From the NCBI GenBank assembly GCA_037783415.1, contig JAZGTN010000071.1:3913501-3977500 (forward strand): 64,000 nucleotides of DNA, written 5' to 3'. Position numbers and translations under genes: made by a program. Position 1 is the first letter of the stretch; every line of letters starts with the position of its first letter. Source of the stretch: Leptasterias polaris. Lineage: Eukaryota; Echinodermata; Asteroidea; Forcipulatida; Asteriidae. The notes beneath the pieces are model-generated. The model was not told the origin of the DNA, made no database searches, and saw only the letters and a program-made list of their open reading frames with translations. Below, piece by piece: positions 13,117-25,700 of the stretch.

Positions 13117-16100
13117 GCATTTATTAGGCATTAATTTTTAAATAAAATGTTTATGGTGAATGTTTCTTATTATATCATCGATAGTGTGTGAATGACAATA
13201 AACGTACATAAAATGTGTCCCTTTTTGTGGAATTTTATTGTTAATTACTATAAATTTGTATCAGTCCTTTTTTGGCTTGCGCTGTGGATGCCGTATGAAA
13301 TAAATTTTAAATACAAAAAAAATATAAAAAAATTATAATAATTGTGAGTAACAGTTTAGAATGAGATTCAAAAGAAGATGATGCTATCATTTCTTCTTCT
13401 ACACCATAGCCGCCCTTGATATTCTTCTCTACTACTTCCTTGCCTTTGTACCAAAATAGACAGAAAAGCAAGAATCTTGCCAGAATATTCTCTAAAAGGA
13501 AAGAGAGCTGGTGCAGAAATCAGTCGTTGGACGTTACATGTCACGCATGCATTGAGGCACAGTCCCTAGAGGTATAGGCCACAGGCTTTCTATATAATGG
13601 AATAAACTCTCTCCGTTCCCTACAAGTCCTCCTTCGTATCTCTCCATTAATCTCTGAAAACGGTGTGCTTTTACCTTATGAATATGTATAAGGCATGGAG
13701 TAGATGAATATGCATGAGACGCTGAGTGGGCACTCTGAGATCGTGTATCCATTATCAATTCTGCAAAGATTTTGTAAGTGTTTTTGCAACACTGCTAATA
13801 GCTGCCTACAAACCAGAATATATGAAGTTTAAGGGATGGTTTGGTAAGAGTCGGTTCTTTTGAATGATCTACATGTAGTCTCCGAAAAAAAATCAATAAA
13901 AAAAATGTCAGAGAAGTCAGATCCCACATCTCCATGGAAACGCCTCTCAGTTTTCCTCATATATTTGTGGGTTTTTTTCTAACAATAAATCAGGCACTCG
14001 TCAATCTATACTCAAAGCTTAATGTTCATATCTTTTCCCCCCTGTTTTTAAATTATTATTTTTTTGGGGTGTGTGTTTGAATTTCAGTTTATTTATTTTT
14101 TACTGGAGTCGGTGATGGACTATCAAGTTACACATAACGGACATTTTAGCAGAAATTCAATATTGCTGCGGAAAATTTCATTATTCAATTTCAGCGTCCT
14201 TTTAATTAATTTAATTTCACACACCGTATTTTCAAGATAGTTTTCTTCAGTAGCACAGCCTTCTCCGTCATCAAAAAAACAAAACGCTTTAGGAACCTCC
14301 TGTGTGTGTGTTTTTTTGTTTTTTGTTTTTTTCTTTCTTCCAAGCTGTATGTGGGTTTTTTTTTATCGTGAGAAACAAACAAAACATAATTTGTCTGCAA
14401 AGAATTGTTTGAATTGATTTTATCGATCTGGAAGGGGAAGGTTGGACACAGTTGCAAAAATGCTAACGGGTTTCTGTGTGTTGTTTGGCAAGACATCCCT
14501 TGTGTTTTCCTACCCTGGCTCTTTCAGGGAGGGTGGGGGACGACAGCGACGACATGGTGCGGTGCCGATCCGGTAGAAGTGCAAGTTTTATTGATCGTTT
14601 TAGATGGTAAACCAGGTCATGCGTATCACTACTGTGTAGTTTCACCTCAGATTTTTCTGAGCTGTTCTGGTGGTCAACAGATTCAGAGAGAGAAAAAACA
14701 GATGCTGCAATGATTGTTTTTCTTTTCTTTGTGAATGGGTTTTCAACCGTTGAAGGTAATCATTTCAAGAAGGTGAAAAAGACATTTGAAAATTTCCTGC
14801 TCTCTTGATCTTGGCAGGAAACCAACATTTAAAGAAGTAGAAAAACTCTTAAATATTAATTTATTCACTTTTTATGATATTCCTATTTTGATGTCCACCA
14901 CATGAACTGTAAAAAAAACCATTAGAAGTGGTTTTTATGTGAGTCTATATTCAAACATTATCATAGATGCTCCAGTCTTCAATAGAACTGCTGCATCTTT
15001 TAAGCCAGTAGGCCTACAGTGTATATATCGTTTACAAATATATAATAATAGAACTGAGTGAATATTACGACCGTTGTTCCGTTTGGTTTAGATGATACAA
15101 CAGTCTCCTACTTCAGACAATATCGGCCTTTGACCGTTTAGAACAAACACAACCAATAGTCGCTATTCATAATAAACCCATCCAGCTGCTGATAATCACT
15201 AGTCCCATCCCTCTATACAATCCTCCCTGAAACTAAGAACAGCCCTCAGTGTGTTCCATTCAAAGTGCCTTTGTCGGAATTGGTAGCTTGGTGTTTGTCG
15301 GGGAACAATAGGGGCGCGTGCTGCCACGTGGCATAGGCTACACATTGCAGTCTCTGGCTCCAATCAGGCCTAATATGTGTGTTAATAGGGACATTATAAC
15401 AGGATATTAGTTCGATCAATGGCTACAGAGTGCAGAACTAGAGGTGTTCAATGGCTCAGTGACCTGGAAGCTCTGGCTGCATGGGGAAAATATGTCGCAA
15501 CTAAAATTGTGTTTGATTATTTTTTAGATGGTTTCAACTTGTTGGTTATGTTGTCTCTTAACTAAAAAGTATCTACTTAGACTGGACACAATCTATTAGG
15601 TTTTTCATTTTAAGTGATTTTTCAATCAATCAATCAAATAATTAATTAATCAATCATCAAATTTTCCAACTAGACTATAAACCCTAATAAGGAAGACATC
15701 TTGGGTTTGGTAGAGTTTCTTTTTCTCCTCCTTTTGTTGTTGTTGCTTAATTCAAATGTACATTACAATACAGACTGAACTAGTAGTATGAGCCCTTTGG
15801 GATATAAAGGTAATCAGTATTTGTTATTGCTGTTGCACACAGGGACATATGCTTATGAGTTCTGACAAAGAACACCCAAAAGGTTATTTAGGAAAAAAAG
15901 TTTCTGCTTTTGTGTGGTCAATAAACATGTTGGTATCTGACCAATAAATTCCCTTCCGTCCGGCAAAGCTATCGCTGCGGTAAAAAAATTAAAGCAATGA
16001 CCTTTAAATAAGATGCTTCAGAGGTTTATTTAAGAAGTTAGTTTTTGCGGGAAAGCATCTTCTCTATTCCTGGGATCATTATGATGACATTTATTCTCCT

Positions 16101-16268
16101 GGGTGACAGAGATTATTCTTAAGTGACGCTTCTACAAAGCTGTTTCTAATCACAATGATACGAAATGTTTAGCGCTGGTAATCAGCTCATTAAAGTTGTT
16201 TCGTTTAACCATACTGCAGGAAAGTGTTGACTTTATGAGCACAGAATAGGCTGGAAGGAAAGGAGGCT

Positions 16269-16648
16269 TAAAGGCACTGAACACGTTTGGTAATTGTCAA
16301 AGACCAGTATTCTCACTTGGTGTATCCCAACATACATGTATGCATAACGTAACAAATCTGTGAAAATTTGGACTCAATTGGTCATCAAAGTTGCAAGAAA
16401 ATAATGAAAGAAAAAACACCCTTGTTGCACAAATTTGTGTGCTTTCAGATGCCTATAAAAAAGGCTTCACTGAAGTCTTTTATTATTTGAGTGAGAAATT
16501 ACCTCTTTCTCAAAAACTACGTTACTTCAGAGGGAGTGGTTTCTCACAATGTTTTATACTATCAACAGCTCTCTGTTGCTCGTTACCAAGTAAGTTTTTA
16601 GGCTAACATATATTTTGAGTAATTACCAATAGTGTCCAGTGCCTTTAA
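16269..16648. mobile_element. Fold-back MITE family B (long subfamily), copy 3
   Basis: Ends TTAAAGGCACTGAACACGTT and AATAGTGTCCAGTGCCTTTAA. Internal arms AATTGTCAAAGACCAGTATT and CTCACAATGTTTTATACTAT are typical of this fold-back type. The open frame at 16391-16606 lies inside it and is not a gene. Confidence 0.85.
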
Positions 16649-17899
16649 TCTAAACAGAATTGCAAATCTAAGTGAATTGTTTTATTTGATGACTTATTAA
16701 CATGTGCAGTCCTGAATCTACCCACTTCTGACAGCACCAGTAAAAGAATTAAGGCAGACTTGTGACAGTTGTGGGGTCTGAGTTTATGTTGGAGTTAAGT
16801 TGAGTTTGTATTCCGTTTTGAATCAGTCTAGCAAACACTGGGGTCATTCCAATTCAGCTTTGTTAAATGCCAAATTTCATTTCCACTTTTACTGCCGAGG
16901 GCTGAGACTAACATATAAACCTGACTTTAAGAAATGTCAGCCCAGAAATGTTTGTGTCATTTGTGAGTGGATTGGAATCCATGAGTTTTTGATTATTGAA
17001 TGACATCTCCCTTGTCAAATTCCATCCACTAGTTTTAGCTCTTAATAGAACGCTTGAAGCAGAATTTGGAAGGTTCAGATTGAATTGTATAGAATTGTTT
17101 TGCCCTGCTGCGGTAAATTCATTCACAAAGCGGGAAACTTGTCAGAGAAATTCATGTTTAAATCAAATGGAGAATATATTTCTATAAATGAAAGATTGGA
17201 ATCACCGTGTAGCCATTTCAAAGCAATCTCAGCATTGCAAATAAATTTTTAAAAAGCCTTGATCAAAGAGCGAGAGAGTTTAAAAGGGAGAGAGCGAGAG
17301 AGAGAGAGAGTGTGGTCAGGGTATGTTTTAAGGTGTGGACAGCTTCCCTAGAGCACCGGAATGGTGTCTATGGAATTAACCGGTCTGAACATCCTGGCTG
17401 AATAATGTGTCCTCGCGATCGCAGGATTTGAAATGACATTTGGAAGCTTGGACTTCTAGCGGTGGCAGAAGCCTCATTTGCAATTCCAATGGCGTTGCCG
17501 TGCCCTAGAGCGTCAACCCGATATCTATTCATCTTATAAAGTCTCATATTTGCTCTTGCTGTGATAGACATTGCAAGTTGAAACGGGCGGAAGAAAGAGA
17601 GGGAATGGCACAACGGAAGAAAAGAATAAAACAGACGTCATAAGACAGACACCTGCTGAGGTTATGTTTCAGTAAAAAGTTATCAACCCATTTTTAACAT
17701 CCTGCCTTCTTGAAGTAGAGCCTTTCTCTAACGTCAGTTCCCCCCGATCTTGATATCTACAGAGCTTTAAAAGAAATCACGTAGCTCAAGTGTACATAGC
17801 AGCTTCTGTGTCAACCAGAAAAGTAGCCCAGCGGAATATTTGATGAGTTGGTAAATATGAGAGCCATGTATCGCTAGAGCGGGAGGAAGAGAGAGAGAG

Positions 17900-18275
17900 A
17901 AATTCCTGGGCATGAACTGAGCAGCTGCTTAGCTGAGAACCAATCTCCGGCCCCGTGTTGATTCTAACCGGTTACCGAGAAAGCAGGTACCGGTTTATCA
18001 GCATGCGTCAAAGCCGGAAATGGCTTTTGCCTGAACCCCCTTGAATCAAAGGAGAATCCCAGGGGAAATTAAATGGCGCCAGTTGTCGGCCGGTCCAAAT
18101 CCAACAGGTTAACCCAGCATCGACGCTCTCAGGGAAAGGAGGATTACCGCCCAGAAATTTCAAGGGTTATTTTGTTAGATAAATCTGTCGCTTGTTTGTA
18201 CTTTTTTTTTCTTTGGCGGAGATTACGCCTATCTGTGAAACATCAGTCGTTAACTGGACCAATGGTAGTTGGAAC
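17900..18275. promoter_or_regulatory. GC/CpG-richer non-coding island (candidate enhancer)
   Basis: It stands out from the AT-rich surroundings, with repeated CCGG/CGGTT.ACCGG words such as AACCGGTTACCGAG and GGTACCGG. The only open frame (18073) has no family resemblance. Regulatory role is a guess from composition and position about 1.3 kb 5' of the transmembrane exon. Confidence 0.2.
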
Positions 18276-19159
18276 TTAAATTGACATTAGAAATCTTTTA
18301 AAGCTTCTGATCAAAGAATCGGTCACTATCGCTCAAACTGAAACAGACAGAAACAATGGAAATATTCCTTTAATTTCTGATTACTCTTGAACCCATTTCC
18401 ACGTCACTGGTCACAGTGTATAATCACTGTTCCTGCCTCAGCCCATGTAGCACTCATTACCGCTTTACAATAAACATTTATTATTTACTGCCTTGCAAAT
18501 AAACATACCTAAACAAACTGTATACTGTTGGCAAAAGTTTTTAATTTTCCCTAATTTCAAATATTTGTTGCCATGTTTCTTACGAGGTGCAGATGCAATA
18601 CAGGTTTTTTGGTAGTCTACGGGTAATCCTTTTTGTGCTCTACGAGTAAAAAAAAAAATCATATTTTAATTAGGCAGATAAGGGTTAATGCTAGTATAGC
18701 TCATCATTTTGAGTGAAATTAATTGAAGGCTTAATTAATTAACACAGAGATTGACCAAAATTGCTGATATTGTGGTTTTAATTAATTAACTATTAATTAA
18801 GAACAAAGAGAAAGCAGAGAGCAATGATCACGACAACTAAGCAGACCATTGTCAGCCATGTTTATTGAGTTAATCTAGCCATAATAAAGCATCGTGTTCC
18901 AAAGTCAGTGACTTTATATGCAAAAACATGCATCGCCCCAAGCCAGGAGTGCATTGTACTTTATGCATTACAACCTGTCCCTGGTAACCGCTTGCACTTG
19001 AATGTAAATTGAATAAATATAGGATGCTTACCAGTGATAATTGTTGGCATTGGAGACTCCCTCAACAGTTCTAAACTTCTTGGTTTACTTCAAGACTTAG
19101 TGTACAAGAGTTGTTTATTTCGTGATTATGATAGAAGTACATTTTCTCTTTCTACTTTT

Positions 19160-19255
19160 ATTGTTTGATATTGTCCGCTTTGAACGATTAATATCTCATT
19201 CACTTTCATTGTTTGATATTGTCCGCTTTGAACGATTAATATCTCATTCACTTTC
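19160..19255. repeat. 48-bp tandem duplication
   Basis: ATTGTTTGATATTGTCCGCT and the following 28 bases occur twice back to back (19160-19207 and 19208-19255), almost without differences. About 320 bp upstream of the transmembrane exon. Confidence 0.9.
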
Positions 19256-19578
19256 CATCCAAACGTTTTCCTTCGCAGTATGTGATGTTGAAAAGTTGTT
19301 GTTTACTACAAAATGAAATAAGATTTAATCCCCCTTCCTTGGTGTTTTGGGAGGTTTTGCAAAGAAGGTTGATCAAAACATATCGTTTGACAAAAATTGA
19401 CAGTTATTTCGTCTCCCTTTACACCAAGGGAATCTGTCTCCTGGTTCATGATGTTATTTTTATTACAATAAGACTCAAATTTCCCCCGCCCACATCTTGT
19501 ATTTCAAATAATTCTCAGATCTTGCTTCCTGTTCCTTTTCTAATCAGAAAAAAAAAAATATTGTTTTCCTTTCTACAG

Positions 19579-19785
19579 ACTCACATAACAGTTCTGGATG
19601 CACCAGCCGACGACAACTCCACACTGGTGATTCTAACAGTGGTCTTGGTGGCATGTATCGTAGGCATTCTGATTGCTGTCATTACTGTCTACTGTTACCG
19701 GCAGAAGTCCAGGATCAGAGCCAAGCTGAAGGGACTCGCGGCCAACGGGGGCGCTGTAGAGGGGGAAGCAACAGCTGATTATCAG
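19579..19785 (+). CDS. ptprn: ptprn exon 1 of window: luminal stub and transmembrane helix
   Basis: 207 nt, 69 codons, phase 0 at both ends, residues 1-69. The acceptor follows a pyrimidine-rich tract ending TTCTACAG, and the donor is CAG|GTAAAG. About 14 luminal residues (acidic, DAPADDNS) precede a Val/Ile/Leu-rich helix of about 24 residues. A basic stop-transfer stretch ([11 protein letters not shown]) and a Gly/Ala linker ending in ADYQ follow. The reading frame stays open upstream to an ATG at 19282, but that stretch is intronic: the homology begins at the acceptor. Ending on a TYQ/YQ-like motif just before DLCRQ matches vertebrate IA-2. Confidence 0.9.
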
Positions 19786-22700
19786 GTAAAGACGATTGAC
19801 AACTTTGGCATGCTAGGTGGCGGCAGGCGTCCCAGGTAGTTTTCCATTGTTTATGTTTTCAAGAACAAAGGATTTACCTGGGAAGTCTGCCGCCACCTAG
19901 TGTTCCTGAAAAACGCTCATTGTTCAATCTGCCCAAAATGTCTCCCACAAGTTGATATATATCTAGTTATTAAACTTAGAAACTTACTTGCCTTGTTGTC
20001 TTTAATGAGAAGAAATACGTGACAAAGAAGACAATGATGGAGTGTTTAGATTAGGATTTGGGATGTGGACCCCAATTGGGGGAAAGCTCAGATGACCAGG
20101 TAGGAACTGAAAACCCAATCCAATGTTGCAGTCAGATGCAGGATTTCTACCAGGTAGGAAACAGAGAAAGAACAACCACACCCGCTAACCTGATCCTCAG
20201 TTTGCCCAAAGAATGAAAGATCTAGGAGAAGATTCCTGGACGAAGAGAAAAGCCAATGACGATGAAGACGAGAAAAGATCAGATAAGATCTTTACTGACA
20301 GTCTGTTGACATGGCCTTGGTACACGTCCCCTCCAGTTATGCGTAACCCAATCGTTATCAAAACATACCTACCCACCACTCCATGCCATTCTAATGGGTC
20401 AATCCAATATTCAAATGTAGGGATTCATTACCCTTATCAACAACCCCCCCCCCCCCCACAACCCCCCCCCCCCAAAGAAAGTGCATGTGACACTTGAAGG
20501 ATACCCTAGTGCATCATAGCTTTAGGTCCCTCCATCCACCCAAGAGTATGGCTAGCTCCACTGACACGTAAAAATGAAATTAACATCCAAATGCCGATAA
20601 AGCTTTAGGTTGGTGTCTGAGGGTAGGCAGGGAATGGTTGCTGTAAGCAATAGAAGGGTCAAGAGTGGATGGGACACCTGTACAGGTGGCTGTTTGTATT
20701 GGGGGGGGGGGGGGGAGATGTAACTTCATATACTTCAGTTTACTGCTACTGGATAGGGCTCTCTCTCGACACTCGGGTAATTATGGGCTGTAATGATTGA
20801 AATGTGTATCTGTCATGACCGAATGGAATCATTGTTAGTGTAAGGTTGCATTGATTACAGTTGCCATCGATTATTAAGCTTAATATTTTATTTGGAAGTT
20901 TTGTTAAGACATTGACAGTTTCATATTCACAAATGTTGTGTTCATGGATTGATAATTGCCACCTCAAAATAGTTTTTAAAAATGAAATTATATTTACAAT
21001 TTGTACTAATCTTATAATTAAAAGGAAAAATTAAAAAAAAATTGAACAAAGGGAGTGAAAGACCCAAAAGCAAACAAAGGGATGAGAAATTTCAGTCTGA
21101 GCCGAATTCAGACTTTTTTTGTGTCTGTCCAGTAAAAATAATAGCTGTTATTTTCTTCAGTTATAAAGAAACTCTGCTCCTTGATCTACTTCTCTAGTGC
21201 TAAGGAACCTGTTCCTAGACGCTTCTTGGAATCCACCACTCCAGGGGTTACCAAAAGGTTGAAATGTCATAATTTCAACATTCCTCCTTAAGTTTGGATC
21301 TTTGTTTCAGACCTTGTTGTCAGCAATGACTCTCACCCCTTGTCTCTTTATCAACATCTTTCCTTTCTAATTTGTGTGTATTTGTTTTTGCAGGACTTGT
21401 GTCGGCAGCGCATGGCCAGTAAGTCTTCTGAGAAACCAGAGCCGTTGAGTCGAATCAGCAGCGTAGCTATGAGTGACGGTGCAGCACCAAGCCCATCTAG
21501 CCGCAGTAGTACCTCCTCATGGAGTGAAGAACCTGTCCAGTCTAATATGGATATATCCACTGGGCACATAGTACTGGTAAGTAGCAACTAATGACTCCAT
21601 GGTTATAATGACTGGGCATATAGTACTGGTAAGTAGCAACTAATGACTCCATGGTTATAATGACTGGGCATATAGTACTGGTAAGTAGCAACTAATGACT
21701 CCATGGTTATAATGACTCCATGGTTATAATGACTGGGCATATAGTCCCTTTAGTGGACCATAGGTCCTACCTCCATGAGTGAACCAAGGAATCGTATCAA
21801 CAAGTTATATTGCCTTTTAAAGGGTGTGTACAGCATTGGTAATTGCCAAAGACCTGTATCCAAACTTGATGTGACCCAACATATACATGAAAAAACAAAC
21901 CTGTGAAAGTTTAAGCTAAATCGGTCATCGGAGTCATGAGAAAACAGTGAAAAACCCCCTTATGTGTTTTAACTTCTTTTCAAACATCGGAATTTATCCT
22001 GCAGGATAAAGACTATTGTTTTACTCATTTCCTAAAAACTTTGGCATTTCAAGCAAAACTATTTTAAGGGAAGTTTTCCACCATGACCATCTTTATACCA
22101 TGTAAGTTATGTGCAAATCTGTGAACATTTATATTTTCATTCTTACCAATGTTTGTACACACCCTTTAAGTGGATAGATACATTATTTTACAAGTAGCAA
22201 CTAGTCATAAGTGGATTGTCCAGTGGTCATATGTTCATATCATAGTTAATCAACTAGTCCTACATTGCCAGTGGATAAGTCAACAGAAGATTTAAAAATT
22301 TGTTTTCCTTTTTTTCTCAGTCGTACATGGAGGACCATCTATGTAACAAAGACAGATTAACGAAGGAGTGGGAAGCGCTATGTAGGTACGAACCAGACGC
22401 CAGCAGCACCAAAATGGGAGCTCTGCCGGTCAACGTACCCAAGAATCGCTACCAAGGGGTCCTACCATGTAAGAAACAATTTTCACTTCTGTTTTCTTGT
22501 TTAAAAACGTGTTTGCCCTCTTGACATCCAGAAAGAAATAATTATCACGAAGGCATGATTAGGGTTGAAATTGTGATTAAGAAATTTAGATAAAGTAGAA
22601 ATCAACTAGTGGAAAATATTGTAAAGGTTTTAACTAACTTACCTGTGCTCCTTATCAAGCAGATTTGTTTCTTCTTTTTGTACATACACATTTTTAGGTG

Positions 22701-25700
22701 AAAGTGAAATATCTGAAGTGCGAAATGTGAAATGTAAAGTGAAGTTTTTGGTGAAATTGTTATATCTGAAGTGCGAAATGTGAAATGTAAAGTGAAGTTT
22801 TAGGTGAAATTGTAATATCTGTAGTAAGAATTGTGAAATGTAAAGTGAAGTTTTAGGTGAAATTGAAACATCTTCAGAAAGAATTGTGAAGTGAAGTTTT
22901 AGGTGAAATTGAAATATCTTCAGAAAGAATTGTGAAATGTGAAGTGAAAGTACTTAGAGCAGAATTTGTCTAAGGTCATGAAGGTTGATTGATGCTTATT
23001 TTGTTTCTGAGTTGTCTAGATGAGATAAGAAGACCTTGATTTAATAATCTTGCACCAACCATTGATATCTATCCTCCCTTTAAGGATGTAAAGTCGCTTC
23101 AAAATAAAGTGCTGAGTGTTTTTCATCTCACATAATAAACCGTAGTTGACATCGGGCATGCAAAATGGCCATCCTCACAGGCACTGACAACCCAAATTTG
23201 TGTTAATCAAAAATGTTAGTGGCACGCAGGAATGCAGTCCAGTTGCTTGTGTCATTGATTGATGAAGCACTTTTCAGAATAGAAAATGATAATGCTGGCA
23301 CCTCTCAATCATATGATGCCGCTCTGACAAAGCTGTGCTCTTTCTTGTCTCGGTTGACCCTCAGCTTCCCAAGAATGCGGCAAACTTAATCTAAATTTAA
23401 CCACTTTTAGAGACATTAATTTTGCACGTGCCTTCACCATGATCAATAAGATGTTAGATGATTTTCTTTTGCTTGAGGGTCTTTACTGGAGGTTTGTGAT
23501 ATTTAGGTTAAGTACAATCCATCCATAGATTGAGAAATCTGAAGAGCTTGCATTATATTTTATAAAAAACACTTGCATACTGCAAGTATTGAAACTTTAA
23601 GTAAAATTTATCACCCTCGAGTACCGTCCATCATCTTACGCATGTCCATATTCATATATGCTGTGTGTGACAAGGTACCATTTTCCAGGCCGGAAAGCTT
23701 TCATTAAAGTTACTCAAGCAAAAGTATATTTGCTTTTGCAAAGTATGTCTTATCCTTAATCTAGGTTTTTCTCATCAGAATGAAGGATTTGTTACACATC
23801 GCAAGTGTTGCAATCAATCCATAGGAAACTCTGGATTGACAACTTGGGCCGAGGCCGTTAGAACTGGGCCACAGAATGAGCTGATGGTGATTGATATTTG
23901 CATGGTGATCTGAGGGAGTGGGAGAGTAACACACAAAGGATTCGATGTGTGGAAACATCATGTCTTAATCAAGTTTCTCTTACAATGCTTCTCTTACAAT
24001 GCTTTAAAGAAACCAGCAGTCTGGAAATTCAAAACCTCACTTGTGAGAAAGTGTCATCAATACTCCAGCATGATGTCCAGGCGTGGTACTTCAAGATGGC
24101 AATGGAGGCAATAGACTGTTCCCATGAAATATGTATATTGAACACCGCGCGTGCGCACTAACACCACTGGTTGGCAAACTGAGGGAACAACGTGCCTTTT
24201 GTGTGAGGATGATGGCGTTTGTGCGTCTCCCTAGTGCACAACTCTACGGTGTTTGCCAACCAATAGTGTCTGTCCGCATGCGTGAATGTAATTAGCATAA
24301 TTCATGGGAAGGGCTAATTGCCTCCATGCCCCTGGTCATTGCCTTGGTGCCCCTTGAAACTTCCAGTAGAAAGTTTCCTCATGGAGGTCCCTTTACTATG
24401 GAAAACTGTCTTTCCCTTTGAAAATTAATGACACTAAAAACTTACGCGGTAAGAAGTACAGCAGATAGTATAATGCATTTTGAGAAACATTTCACATCGA
24501 AGTACTGCGACTTTTTATCACTTTTTATCCCCCAAAATTTGAATCTTTAAAAGAACAAATTATCAGACATGATACATATGAACACTGTACTCAAAGAAAG
24601 ACTTAGTAAGAGAACATAAAGATGGGACAAAAGTGATTAACTTTGCAAATAAAAAACTGAAAGACTATTTAATCGGTCATTAATCTGGATTAATTTGTAT
24701 ACTAATCCATGTTCAGTTCATCCATCAGGATTAGCTTGGCGCACATCTAGGTCAATCGGTTCATGTTTAGGATTGAATGAGCAATTTGCTCGGATGTACC
24801 AGATTAGATTTAACCAACCATCAAACAAGATTGAAAGTACTCTACCTTACAACTAGATACCTTTCAGCTAGACCGACTTGGAAATTAAACCAGATTAAAA
24901 CGGGCATTAACCAGATTAAAGCAGTCATTAACTAGGGTAAAGTGGTCATTAACCTGGTTTAAGCAGTCATTTTGTTGATATAAAGCAGTTGGCAACCTAA
25001 ATTAAATCCAATCTGATGACTGGGTTTCATTCAAAGTTAACCACCCCAAAATTAAATTTTATATTAAATTAGAATTAGGGACTCGTACATTAAACAAAAT
25101 TCAATCAAGAAATGTTTGTTTTCTGTTTGGTTATTGAAATTTATATTTTTAATTTATTGATTTATTCGTTTGTAGCAAATGAAGCAGCATAGGGAACAGT
25201 CCAAAGGCAATATTGGAATCAATTAATTCTTGCTATTGCTGTGGCTATTAGGTTCTGAAGCAACAAAAGGAGTGAAGCCAAATTTACAGCAGAAACAAGT
25301 GTTGTTAATTTTAATATTTTAAATTTGGTTTTTTGGCTAAAAACTAATTAAATTTTCCTTTTCTTTTCTTGATTAAAAAAAGAAGATTTGTTTTTATTGT
25401 TCAATGGGAGTATCCATTGTTGGAGTGTCATAATAAATACACAAGGTGCAACCATTTATAGTTTTTTGTTTATAAACTGTTTTTCTTTCTTTGGTTTGTT
25501 TTTTTGTTTTGATTACAGACGATCACACACGGGTATTACTGAATGACTCTACCAATGCACAGAACTCCGACTACATCAATGCAAGCTCAATAGTAAGTGC
25601 CCAAATTCCTCATTCTCAAACTCCAAGTATGAAGAAGATTTTTTACTTTTACAAACTTGGATTAAAATAAATCATTTTAAGTCCGAGCTGACGACAGATT

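Larger units (their letters stand above)
1..19578. other. Upstream or intronic stretch with no recognised exon
   Basis: AT-rich sequence with only short, unconvincing open frames. I looked for exons of the IA-2 luminal ectodomain (YGYIVT, NISVVGPALTF-type motifs) and found none, so this is probably one long intron of the PTPRN-like gene, or several introns whose small exons I missed. It holds the repeats listed separately. There are locally GC-richer patches at about 13.5-13.8, 14.4-14.7, 17.3-17.6 and 17.9-18.3 kb. Confidence 0.5.

Noticed and set aside
19282..19578. ATG-led extension of the transmembrane exon
   Set aside because: Homology starts exactly at the acceptor at 19579; the upstream part is AT-rich, contains a poly-pyrimidine tract and a tandem duplication, and has no family resemblance.
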